DNA of 64,000 nt, taken from positions 12,321,921 to 12,385,920 of the forward strand of contig NC_081543.1 in assembly GCF_901000735.1 (NCBI RefSeq). The letters are read 5' to 3'. How positions within the stretch are numbered: position 1 is the first letter of the stretch; each line of letters starts with the position of its first letter. The position numbers and the translations under genes were made by a program. Shown here one piece after another: positions 50,295-62,100 of the stretch. The notes beneath the pieces were generated by a model that did no database searches, was not told the origin of the DNA, and worked only from the letters and a program-made list of their open reading frames with translations. The stretch comes from Corylus avellana. Its lineage: Eukaryota > Streptophyta > Magnoliopsida > Fagales > Betulaceae.

Positions 50295-53200
50295 ATGAGC
50301 TTCCAGGATCTCGAGGCGGGCCGCCCCTTGTCTTCGAGGCGAGACCGCATCAATGGCAAGCAGGACTCCACCCAAGCCGTCGCCTCCGGGATCTTCCAGA
50401 TCAACACCGCCGTGTCCACGTTTCAGCGGCTCGTCAACACGCTCGGTACTCCCAAGGACACGCCCGAGCTTCGCGAGAAGCTGTGAGTTCCATTTTCCGG
50501 AAAATTATAGGGTTGTGTGCATTTACTTGATACACGTGTAGAGGATATATAATTCGTATTTGTAGGTTGAATTGTATGCGAATTGGGTTATCGTTTGGTC
50601 GAATTGACTTTTTGTGTTCAAATTGGGGTTTTTACGGTTCTTTTTTTTTTTTTTGGGGTGCGGAAGGGGTAATGATTGATTTTGGGATTTGGATCATTGG
50701 GTTTGAACAAGCTATAATGTATTATTATGATTTCAAGGCCTACAATGTATAATCTATTAAAGGAGAAATGCTATATGCACTCCCAAGTTTACTTCCTGAA
50801 TGTGGATTTTTAGTGCCGCGTCGGTGAGTGAGGGGAGTGTGCACTTGTGAGTGTGAAGTTGGGAGTGCATGTAGCATTTCTCGTATATTAAATTATGTAT
50901 TTTTGGCTAGCATTTGGGAAGTAAATCTATTGCTTTTGTGGGAGATAGTCTGTGTTAAGTTTCGCATTTGAAGGCAGTGCTGGTGGACGAGGATTTGTAT
51001 TGTAGGTAGAGGAATTTTGATGTAATGTATGTTAGGGAAACTTATAGGTGAGAATAATTTGTTACTGTGAATGCGCGCAGTTAGTTTATTCGGCCTCTTT
51101 GATCTTTCTAGTACGCAGAAATTCTACTATAAAGTGTAAACTGCATTTCTGTGCGCTTTCTTAGGCCTAAAAGTAAAGGGCTCAGGACTTCACTTTAAGA
51201 CAAAGAGGGGCTTTTATTTCTCCAATCTACCCTTTTTGTCAACGTGCATGCTTGGGGGTTACGAAGTCAATTTTTATTTCCGCTTAGCATTATGCTTGTT
51301 ATGCATATGCTCTCTAGTTATCTTCCTAGCCAAGTTCTAACACTCGGGGTTCTTGTGTAATTTTTGGAATTTACCATGTTTGCAGTGGAATTTATACATA
51401 AATGTTTTGATTTATGTATCCTTATAGGCCATCATTTCTGTGCAACTATCTTATTTCTTTAAGTTTGTTATCATAAATCTTTTGATCTTTGTCAAGAAAA
51501 TCATGGCATGATGAATTTCCATATTTAGTGGTCCTCATTTCATTTTTTTTTTTTTTTTATTTAAAACTTGCAGGCACAAGACAAGGCTACATATTGGGCA
51601 ATTGGTGAAGGATACTTCAGCCAAACTTAAGCAAGCTAGTGAAATAGATCATAATGTAGAAGTTAATGTAAGTAGTTTATAATGCAGAGCTCTCTCTCTC
51701 TCTTCCTCTCCTTAGCGCACACCTGCCTTATCCGAGAGTGCGGTACACGGGACCGGGGTTTACTTTGTAGGGGTGGGTCCGAAGGGCCCTTCCTTGGAGA
51801 GGTTCTCCCCGACATAGAAGCACACTTGGGTGGTGCTAAAATTGGATCAAAATGATTTTTGAATTTAAAATCTTTTGCCTTGTTTTTGTCATTTAATTCT
51901 GATTTCAAGAGTATAACGGTCCTCAATGTCTCTCATCTAATTTCAGGCCAACAAAAAAATTGCTGATGCTAAACTTGCAAAAGATTTTCAAGCAGTGCTG
52001 AAAGAATTTCAGAAGGCTCAACGGCTGGCAGCTGAGCGGGAAACAGCATACAATCCTTTTGTTCCCCAAGCAGTTCTTCCTTCTAGGTAATAGGTGTCGG
52101 AAAGTTTAATGATTAAGCATGCATCTTTGTTAGTTCCTTCCTTTATTGTCTGTGATTATTTTTTTTTGTTGGTGCATGCTTGCAAGAAAGCAAATTTTTG
52201 AAAAGTGAACTGATTCTACTAAATTAATGAGAATACTTTAAAAATGGAATATTTTTTTTGGGTGTAGAAATCTGTCTCAAAATCCTTTTTCAGGATTTAT
52301 TGTTTCTTTAGTATTTGCTTGTTCAACTCACCCAGTGGTTGTCAATGCGTTATACTGTATAATTTTGAACTTGACTTGTATGTATCTTACATGCATACAT
52401 GCATACAATTCCATATTTGTATGTATCTTACATTTTGGTCATTTATGCTTCATACAGTTACACAGCCAGCGAGATAGATGTAAGCTCAAATAAGAGTCCA
52501 GAACAGCGTGCTATTCTTGTGGAATCTAGAAGGTGAGTTGTGTTTACTTCACCCATTTAGGTCTTTCTTTCTCAAAAATTTATTGCAAAATTATTATTCT
52601 GTTTTTGTTCAATCTACATTCTCCAATTTTCTTGGTCTTTGAGGGCTTCTATATTATGTTGCATTTCATTTTTATCTTGTTTCAGAACTTATGGTTACAC
52701 TTTTAGACTTAACCCAAAATATGTTCCTTTGCTAATCTAAGTACAAGATGATACCTTGGACGCGTGTAGCTATCAAGTTGTATGCATTCTTTTGTCTTTT
52801 TGTTTCTTTGTTTTCTTGGTGAGGCTCCAAGTGAGATTGATATATGATTTCCCTTGAAGAAGAGAATATTTTTGAACTGAGAATTTGAGGAAAAATACTT
52901 CAACCTCTCCTAGATTCTAACGAAAAAAATTCTTGGACCTCCTCATTTAAAAAAATTTATTTAAGGCTCCCATGTGTTTCATTTGTGGCAAACACTTTTG
53001 ATCGAGACCATCATTAGCACACAGGAAAACTATTAATGGCATTTTAAAAATAATTGGAAATGCCCAAAACACCCTTAGTTGTTGCTAGAAGATTCATAAT
53101 AATATTTTATATCATTACTCAAAACTTTCAAACCTGTACCCTACACATGCAGTTGTATTTTAAATTTTTTTTCCCCAAAATGAAGCACAACCCTAATTAT

Positions 53201-54205
53201 TGTAAAAAATGGACTAAGGGCAGGATCATCATCATATGATTTCTATTGACTGAATCCTCTGACATGGACTAAAGTGTAATTTTAGAAAACACAAGGGAGG
53301 TCTTGAAGTAACATTTGAAATAATCCTATTTTCCTTTTCATAATGTGATTGCTACATATTTAGTGCCAAAAGGATGTTGGTGTTGAAACCTCAAATACAG
53401 ATCCCATTGTCCATCTGGGGAGTTGAAGGCCCCCACTGCCTTTGCTTTGTGTCTTGATTTTATTCAATGTCCATTGGGAATGCTCTTTGTTTATCTACTT
53501 TGGTTAAGAGAGTTTGCATCCAGGCATTGGTTTAACCAGTTGCTTAAATTGCATACCCTTAACTTTTAATGATTTGTGCTGCAGACAGGAGGTCTTGCTG
53601 TTGGACAATGAGATTGCCTTCAATGAAGCTGTAATTGAGGAAAGAGAGCAAGGCATACAAGAAATCCAACATCAAATTGGTGAAGTGAATGAGATCTTTA
53701 AAGATCTTGCCATTCTGGTCCACGAGCAAGGAGCCATGATTGGTAAGTCATCTAGCTTATTATCTACAAGTCACCAATATTTGTCTTTCTGGCTCATGTT
53801 GTCACACATCAAGCATATTTATTTTTGCCAGATGATATTGGCTCCAATATTGAGGGTGCTCAGTCTGCAACTTCACAAGGGAAGTCTCAACTTGTGAAAG
53901 CCGCGAAGACACAAAGATCAAATTCGTCTCTGGTAATTTATGATGCCCCTTTCTCTTTTTTGGGAGGGGGGGTGGGGGTACAAAATGAGAGTGGGTATCG
54001 ACATGCATGACTGCATGCTCCATTCTACCCCTCATTCACTCTCTGCTCAAATCATTTCTTAATTTGTGAACCAAAATGATAGATTGTCAAATTATCATGT
54101 ATGCTTATGTTAAACAATAATTTTTTTTTGTGTGTGTAGACGTGCTTGCTGTTGGTGATATTCGGGATTGTGCTCCTTATTGTGATCATAGTTCTCGCTG
54201 CCTAA
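50295..54205 (+). CDS. SYP22: Vacuolar/prevacuolar Qa-SNARE, syntaxin SYP22/SYP23 type
   Basis: Seven exons (50295-50482, 51574-51667, 51947-52086, 52458-52532, 53585-53742, 53832-53932, 54140-54205) give 273 residues with every phase closing. The N-terminus [11 protein letters not shown] leads into the Habc bundle (about 25-130; [20 protein letters not shown]). The SNARE helix occupies about 178-240, with the central zero-layer Gln at 214 in HEQGAMID, which makes it a Qa-SNARE. The last exon is one membrane anchor ([20 protein letters not shown], 253-272). In plants these proteins (VAM3 group) drive fusion at the vacuole and late endosome with SYP51 and VTI11. SYP22 and SYP23 cannot be told apart here; the anchored C-terminus fits SYP22. 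Confidence 0.94.
50763..50882. mobile_element. 120-bp MITE in intron 1 of SYP22
   Basis: The two ends are 24-base inverted repeats with a single mismatch (GAGAAATGCTATATGCACTC at the left and GAGAAATGCTACATGCACTC from the right). The middle is GC-richer than the intron around it. A flanking duplication was not clear. Confidence 0.75.
52888..53320. mobile_element. Possible foldback element in intron 4 of SYP22
   Basis: The left side reads AAAAATACTTCAACCTCTCC and the right side, reversed, TGTTACTTCAAGACCTCCC. This is a weak inverted similarity in the style of the Mutator-like MITEs above. The intron also grows here compared with its neighbours. Low confidence. Confidence 0.35.
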
Positions 54206-54903
54206 TCAGAAGAGTCTGGTTTGATAGTGCAGCAAATTTGGTTTGTGCTCAGCAACAAGATAGTGTATTTCTTTGCTAATTTCTTCGAAAGTGTTATTTT
54301 ACGAGACATCATGGCTGACCGGAGTGTCTCACTTCACTCCCCAGTATATATACATATATATAAATCGGGTGTCCGCTTATCGTCTTTGGTTGTTTAAGTT
54401 GGGTGACCGTTTGTTCTCTTCTGTAAGTCGTGTTTGGGGTTTTTAGGACGAGTTACAGGTTCTTGTGTAATGGTCCCGTTTCCTATTTATAATGAAATTC
54501 ATTATTCTTTGGTTTTTCTTGTCGTCTTTATGCTGTGAAATTGGCAATGACATCCGGGTGCTCCTCCCCCCTGCATTTAAGGTAGAGTCTAGGATCTGTT
54601 TGGTAATCTTGTGGAAATGGAAGCAACTTTAAATCATTATCATCATCATTATTAGCACTTTTGAAGAGAAACAATGAAAATAGTCTAACACCAAACAAGG
54701 AAAGCGGTAAGGCCATTCAAGCAAGACTGATGATTATAATTATTTTTTATTGTTATTATCAAACGACACGATTTGAACCTATAACATCTGCACCATAGTG
54801 GTGTAATTAACAGACAATTAGTTGTGGAAATCATTCTCCTGCACTTATTAACTGCATTTGAGGGAAGCAATTTAAATGCCAAATCGTTAAGCCAGAAGAT
54901 AAA
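54206..54903. other. Convergent 3' ends of SYP22 and PIG-X
   Basis: About 300 bases after the SYP22 stop are its 3' untranslated region (AATGAAATTC near 54490 is a possible poly(A) signal area). PIG-X comes from the other side. The two genes end about 700 bases apart, so their transcripts could approach or overlap. Confidence 0.45.
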
Positions 54904-57900
54904 TTACGATTGTTTCAGAGTTTTGTACATTCTGGCGTCTGAATAAAAAATGGATGTCAAAACAATAAACAGAGTTGATAATAAGGCTGAAATAAAAGTG
55001 ACAAAAGAAACAACTCCAGCATGTGTCTTTATCCCGGCAGGTATTCTCCACACAATCTCACCACTTTCCATTTCATCATCGTCACTGGTCAAAGTAAATA
55101 AAAAGCTCTGATTATCTGACTCATCCTCTGTGCTGCACCGCACAAACAAATCAGGAGCTCCAAATTTAACTCTTGAGTAGCCACTTTCATCTATTGGCTG
55201 CAAAAAAACATAGAAAAGAATTTCAAGAAGTATTGCAACCAACCATTGCAGCCATTCAGTTGTTAATGAAAGACAACAAATTATATATCACTTCCTATTA
55301 AGTATTAATAATAGGCAAAACGAAATTTGTATAGTCCACAATAAACTATGCAGGATTCTTCTTATTACAGCATATGACTCTTGGCATATTTTGAGAATGC
55401 ATGTCAAATGGCAAAACCACTTTTTCCAACCATTTATGGAACTTTGACAAAATGGGTATCTAGATTATGAAAGTAAGGATAAAAAACAGTTCCTGTTTCT
55501 TTTTTTCACAGTTCATAATATCCTCATCACTTACCGGATACCGTGCATGTAGTGGAAGTTCTATGTTGATGTCAAGTCCATTCTTGTGCCTTAACAAGAG
55601 ATTGGGACTAACATCCATGTGAACTTCAACAGCAGAACGGTTGGACAGAAATGAAGGCAATTCCAAATTTGTATCTCCAAAAACAGCTACATCGTTAAGC
55701 ACTGCAGTAAATGGTTTAAACTACCTTGAGAAAGAACAATGCAATATGCTTGAATTTAAGAAACAGGATTAATCTTTTATTTTTTACTTTTTTTTAGGAA
55801 AAAAGAATGTAGAATTTTACCACCACGCTGAAGAAGATGTTGTAGCTCAAATGGGTCTGCAAAGACTCCGGATGGCAATCTTTCAATAATTATGACCTCA
55901 CAAGAGAGAGTTGGTAGCTCAGTTATGGATTTTGGATCAATGTTGAGTCTGATGGATGAGGATATATGACGATGAGAACCTTCACCAATCAGATTGCGCT
56001 TTAGAACTGACAATCTTGGCACAAGGTTCAAATTATCTTGTAGAATTCCACAAAACCCAGAGGGAAGTGCTTGTGCCACAAAATCTTGGAAATCTGAATC
56101 AAGCAAACTTTCGTGCTTTTCATAATAAGATTCCATTATAAATTTCTTGTGACTACAAAACGAGCTAATATTTGAATTGTTGGAATCAAAATCCGGATTA
56201 GACCTTCGTGCCTGAAAATTATGGATACACGTGAGAAAACTAATTCGAAGAGAAGGTAAAAGTTGGCAAAAATTTCTTCTCTAAAACATTGGATTTGATG
56301 CTATTTACAATATCTCTCACTTGGGATTAATGATAATTAATAAATTCAGAGTGTGTAGAATTTGCATAAGAAACTCTTTGGACTTGTCATCATAATAAGG
56401 AACCTCCTGACTGCATTAAATGTGAGGAACAAAGATTTTTAATTAAGATCAAGCAATCAAAAAAAGTGTTGTAGAGGTTGTTCTATTAAAATGAGGGGGA
56501 GGGGAGTCAAGTTTAGAAAGGCTTACAAATTTTAAAGCAGAAGCTAATAGGTAATTTCCAGGAGTTAGCATATTTGAACATAAAGACAAGAATTAGAGGA
56601 ACTTGAAGACTTAATGGCATTCTAGTTGAGGCCTGAGCGTATATGAGCTATGATCTAGTCTACCTAAAATGAATTGTTTTACAATACCATAATGTCAGCA
56701 GAAGGCCACAAAAATTACAAAGAGAAAGTACTTTGTTTAACTTGCAGATGGCAACAAAGGAGGAAGCAATATTTGAATCAACAACTGCATCATCAATTGA
56801 TTGTACATAAAAGCTAATTCTTCCATGCTTGGGGAGTTGAGTAATTAAGCCCCATATTGACTTGGGAAAGCATGTAGGGCTTTGAAAATAAAGGACTATT
56901 AACTGATGTATTAACGTGTTCAATGGATATTCATGATGTGACAGTGAATATCATAAAAGGAAACAAAGAAAATATAATTGAATCTTAATTATAATATGAT
57001 CAACTAAGTTCAATTTTTTTCCACTGGTCATGAACAAATTGATTAGTTACCATAGCCTGTGCTTTTCCATTGTAAGAGAAAGGTCATGTCATTGTAAAAA
57101 TTATGGGTGAAAAATATGGTTTAGGTCAAGCAAAAGGTGGTCGTTTTGACAGCTTGTTTTTTAAACATGACCATATACATATGTTGACCATAACTTCCTT
57201 AGATGGCACACAAACTGAACATTGGTATGCTTGTCCACTAGATGTTTTCTTGATTGTTTGTTTAAGAGAGAAAATAAGATAAGTATATTTCAAAAACCAT
57301 GGAGCAGATATAAGAAGTACATCTCCAGCAGGAGGAAGAGGAAAAAAACAAGTAGACAACCATAGAAATTCAGGAAAAAGCAAACATTATGACAAACAGG
57401 AGGAGCTCTAAATAACATTAAGAACCATAGTTATTTTCTATAAATACACAAGCATGAACACCAAAAAGCCATGTCAGGAATGCCAATATAATAACAAAAG
57501 AAGTACGCAAAAAAGCCACCATGTTGACAATGCCAGTGATTGATATCAGTTATATTCCTCTCCTTGCAAATGATGTACTTGGGTTGCAAACATAATCATC
57601 ATTGTCTTATATAAGCATCCCTAAACTTGGCAACACGCTCTTAAGTATTAATTTTACACTTTATTTTCTTCTATATGGTCTATAAGGAGGAAAATATAAA
57701 CCGTATTATCTTTCACGTAACCTTGCGCGAATCTTCAATCCTGGCAACAGCCGGTACCCAGAATCTCTACAGTAAAAATGACATCAACCAGTAAACTTCA
57801 AAATTACCATGAACCCTACCAATCATCAAGTAAGAAACTGAGAAATCGGTGGGAAATCAGTATCAATGGGCATGCTCCCCATTGTATACAGAAGCAAACA

Positions 57901-58236
57901 CTTGGCAATGCACAGACAAAAACCAAAACTTTGTTTAAGTGAAATCCCTAGTCATTAATAGATTGCAAGGTGTAACATATATAACATCCAGACAGATGGT
58001 TAGGAGTTTGTGTTATGAAAAATACCTCGAATAAGAACAGGAAAAAAATTGTCAGTGCATTAAAATCAAATAACCAGTTTGAAAGATACTAAATTGTCAG
58101 CTAACAAACACTACGGTCAACTCACCTCACTTGAAAGTGAAGAACTATGCACGCAGGAGCCATTGCCAAAGAAGAGTACCAACGAAATTCCAACCAACAC
58201 ATAAATGCACAATTGAATATGTCGCCGAGTTTCCAT
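54904..58236 (-). CDS. PIGX: PIG-X, subunit of GPI mannosyltransferase I
   Basis: Four coding exons: 58126-58236, 55821-56211, 55535-55701 and 54904-55197, giving 320 residues. Exon 1 is a signal peptide (METRRHIQLCIYVLVGISLV). The middle has the family signature SIRLNIDPKSITELP and then ERLPSGVFADPFEL (147-160), followed by the beta-rich lumenal domain ending GLDINIELPLHARYP and SPNLLLR. A membrane anchor is at about 285-307 (VVSFVTFISALLSTLFIVLT) with a short basic tail. PIG-X (Pbn1 in yeast) is an ER membrane protein that stabilises the mannosyltransferase PIG-M, which adds the first mannose to GPI anchors. Its donor substrate is the dolichol-phosphate-mannose that DPM2's complex makes. 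Intron 1 is 1.9 kb with no recognised content. Confidence 0.9.
56212..58125 (-). other. 1.9-kb intron of PIG-X
   Basis: No coding sequence or transposon ends were recognised in this intron. The frames at 56660-56923 and 57126-57383 lack family resemblance. Confidence 0.4.
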
Positions 58237-58705
58237 GGAGTAACTGACAAACAAAAAGGAGTGGAACTATAAATACATAAACAAAAAAATATATGCAACC
58301 AATGTGGAGTTAACAAAGAAGCCAAAAAGTAAAAAAATCCATGAGAAACATTTTGCATTCTAAAACGATTTCATTTTCTTGATGGGAATTGACACGGACA
58401 CAACAAGACCAACTTATTCGAATCTAATAATAGAAAGTGATCAGCTTCATAACAATAACTGAAAAAAAAAGTTCAATCTTGCAGCCCTCAATTTCCAGAG
58501 TATCCCTTATTTAATATCATCCAATTCCCTCAAGCAAAACGACCCAAAAAAGAAAAAAGAAAAAAGAAAAAAATCATCTAATACCCAAAATTCCAAGTAA
58601 AATCTATGATTCCCATACGAATTTACCAAAAAAAAACAAAAAAGAACGGATTAGATTTATCAGTAACATACTGGTTTAATCTCTCAGAGCATGTATACAG
58701 AAAAG

Positions 58706-58743
<38 letters not shown>

Positions 58744-59134
58744 AACTCACCTGAATCGGCTAATGATGGTGGACAGTTATCCTACCGTGTTCGGCTTACC
58801 ATGGAAGAGAGAGAGAGAAAGAGAGAGAGAGAGGTTGCTGAGAGAGATGGGCTAATGTGGGCTCGGAAGCAGCCATGGGTGATGGGGCTCATTTCCTCAA
58901 CACATAGTTGGGCTTGTAAGTCAGAATCAAGCCCGCCCCAAAAACTAAATAAACAAACAATAAATTCGACTACACCCAATTTAAACGAGGTGAGCGCAGT
59001 GGCATTGTAGGGGGCACATCCATTTGCTTCTATCTGTGAATTTGGTATAAAAAAAGCTTTGTTTGCCTAAGCGTGAAATTTTCCTGGAAAGCACCAAGCA
59101 ATTTTCCCAGAAAAAAAAAGGAATACAAGAAAGA
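58237..59134. promoter_or_regulatory. Bidirectional promoter of PIG-X and SAMBA
   Basis: The two start codons face away from each other, 898 bases apart. The shared space has GA tracts at 58710-58741 and about 58806-58832. Both leaders must start within this interval, so the genes probably share control elements. No TATA box was assigned. Confidence 0.6.
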
Positions 59135-62100
59135 ATGAATAGTACATCGCCGGCACATTCTTCAATATCGACCACAGCAATTGTGGGAGGGAGTAGCAGC
59201 AATGCTGCTTTGTCCACAGAAGAGTTCCACATCCCACCTGATCTAATTTCAATACAGGAGCGCAAAGACGAGGCTTTGCATGGTTAGTTACTTTCCTGTA
59301 GTTAACTTTCTCTTTTGTATTATTTATCAAAAAAAAAAAAAAAATCTCTTTTGTATCTTCGACCCCTTTGAATGACATGGTTGCTGCTATTCTCGTTAAA
59401 ATTTGTTAATTTGAGCAATCTGGGTTCTTAAATTTCTTTATTGTCTGTGTAATTAAGCTAATCTGGTGAAGTTCATTAATTGGAGTCATCTGGGTCATTT
59501 TTTTTTTCTGCAATATCATTGTGGGTTTAGTTAATTATTGTTACCTCAAGGGGTTAGACTCGTGGGCTTTTTGGATTGTCCTCAGGCAGTAATCCTATGT
59601 GGGATGGTCGACTGTACATGCCTCGGATTAGTCAGGTGCTCCTGGTCATATTGTTGTGGAATTTATTTCTGAATTTTACAGGGTCCTGTGTTCAAGTCTT
59701 CTTTTTTACTATTGAGTATTAAGCTATGTTCTTGAAGTTTGTTTGTTTGTTCCATCTGGGCCATTGTATTGCATAATCTTGGTTGGTTTAGTCTTTTCTC
59801 TTTTTGGTTGTTTTTATTTTTATTTTTATTTTTTTATTTATTTTTAATGAAGTTTCTTAATTTAGACCATCTGGGTCATTTTATAGTTATTGTGAAATTC
59901 CTTAATTTTAGCCATATGGGCTCTTCAATTCTACATTTAATCTATAATTGTAATATTCCTCAATGTCAGCCATCTTGTTTTGGGGAGGGTGGAGGTTGAG
60001 GCTTAGCTTCAGCCATCAGAACATTTTCACTTCTACAAAATCTTTAGGGTTTGCAGGACTGGTCTTGTGCTTTTCAGACTTATCATTGACCCTCTATTTA
60101 ATTGTTGATTTTTTTTGGCTGGTCCGGGCTATGACAAATTTTGAGCAACTATGTGAGGTGTAGAAGTAGGATTTGGACCTGTTTTTGTTCCTGACATTTG
60201 TAAAATCCTCAAGCTGGTGAATCTATTTTGTTGCCAAAGCAGCCTAGGAAAAGAAAAGAACAAGAAATTTGAACCTTATGTTATGTGTTCTTTTGGTTTC
60301 CTAAATGGAAGATACTTTCCTTGGCTGTACGAAATAATGCCTACTAGTGGATGAGGGAAGACTAAGAATGTTTATTTTATGGGTTGACAGTGGATAGCTC
60401 ACAAAGGCAAATAATTGTTTTAAGATCAGGTGTGTGAAGAATTCTTTTTTCTAGGCTTGCAAGTAATGAGAATTCCTATATTTTCTCAGCAACCTTTCAG
60501 ATAATTTGTTTATTCCTCGGCTTTACTTAGATCTGATTGTTTCATTACTGTGAATTTTGTAAGGAGAGTTCATGGGGACTGCTTATGTCTAGCGTTTTCT
60601 ATGATTCTTCTGCTCATAAAGGTGTTTATGAAGCTATATTTTTTTTAATTTACAAGGAATTCACTAGCCTAAAGCATCTTTTGAGTTGAGTCTCCATGTA
60701 TATGGGTTAAGTGTTTCTGAGGTTGAATTCCTTGTGTTCTTCATTCACTTTTTTTGGATCTTATGTTTCTTTTTGTTTTTGGTTGGGAAAAGAAGAAAAG
60801 ACTAACAAAAAGAGAGACTCCACTTAACCGTATGCGGTTACTATATTGGACTCAGTTGAGTGGGGCTAATTGTCTCCTTGGGTTCTAAGTAGAAAAGTTT
60901 ACAATTGTTGTATTGTCTCTCCTTTTCTTATGCTTCTTTTATACCAGATAGACCATTGTTCTCATAATAAGACACTGGTTTGCTTTCTGAATTCTAGTTC
61001 TAAAGTCAGATCTGATGGCTGCACTTGACAAGGAGGTTAAATCCTTGGATGAAGATAACTGGAAGTTTGAAGGACCTCGCTCCCGTATCCACCTTATATC
61101 AAGACGAGGTTAGTTCTTCAACCCACTAATTACCTATTGCTTTTGTCATATCCTATGTGTTGTTGATTTGTTACTATACCATAGGACCATTATAAATTTT
61201 GATGGATCCTAGGTCCATAATCTGCAATGCTTCATAATGACTGCTATGAATATTCTAGTAATAGTTTTACATTACATTCTTTAGTCAAATTGCTGTCAAT
61301 CTTAGTGAGTACCTTATGTTTGATTTGTCATGGTATCACTTATCAAAAAAATGTTTGATTTGTCATGGTATCACTTCAACACGTCAGTTTAAGTTTTTCA
61401 AAACATGATCCAAAGTAGTTGCAGATTTTCATATTGGCCAGGTAGGGCTGGTAAGGTGTTGGTTTGCTTTTTGGGAGTAGCAAAATTTCAATATTAACCT
61501 ACTGGTTACAAGTTGACTCAGACTGAAAAGCTTAAATGAATGAAAACTATATAACCTGGCTACTTTTAGGGATTTAAGTGTGAGTCAAACTACTAGTGCT
61601 TGGCTCTTCACAAGACTTTTTCAAGATCGTTTGTGGGATGAATGTAATATATTTATGTTAAATCACCATTTATCTCAATAGCTTAAGCTGATAGGAAATG
61701 ATGAATGTAATCATTCAATTAATATTCTTATACTTCTCCTTATGTGTGGGCTTAAACTCTCCTCCAACAAGGTCCAACATGTGAAAATATTTAGCTGAAC
61801 TAGGGGATAAACTGTAAAGTCAAGGTCCGAATTCAAGATCACTACTTTGATATCATGTTAAAATATTAAAATAAAATATAAAAGAACAAGCGGAAGCAAG
61901 AGAGGGACAAAGATTTGAGGTGGTTCAGCCATAGAAGCTGACATCCACTGCTGGTAATGCTCAATAGGCTTACATTTTGTTTATATGAATTGATTATAAT
62001 GTGTTACAAGATGGTCTATTTATAGAGTAGAATGGGTAGGTGAGGCGTGCTAGGAAATGAGAACAAGTGGAAGCAAGATAGAGACAAAGATTTGAGGTGG

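Noticed and set aside
53514..53897. 127-residue open frame
   Set aside because: It is SYP22 exon 5 read through into its introns; splice sites define a shorter exon.
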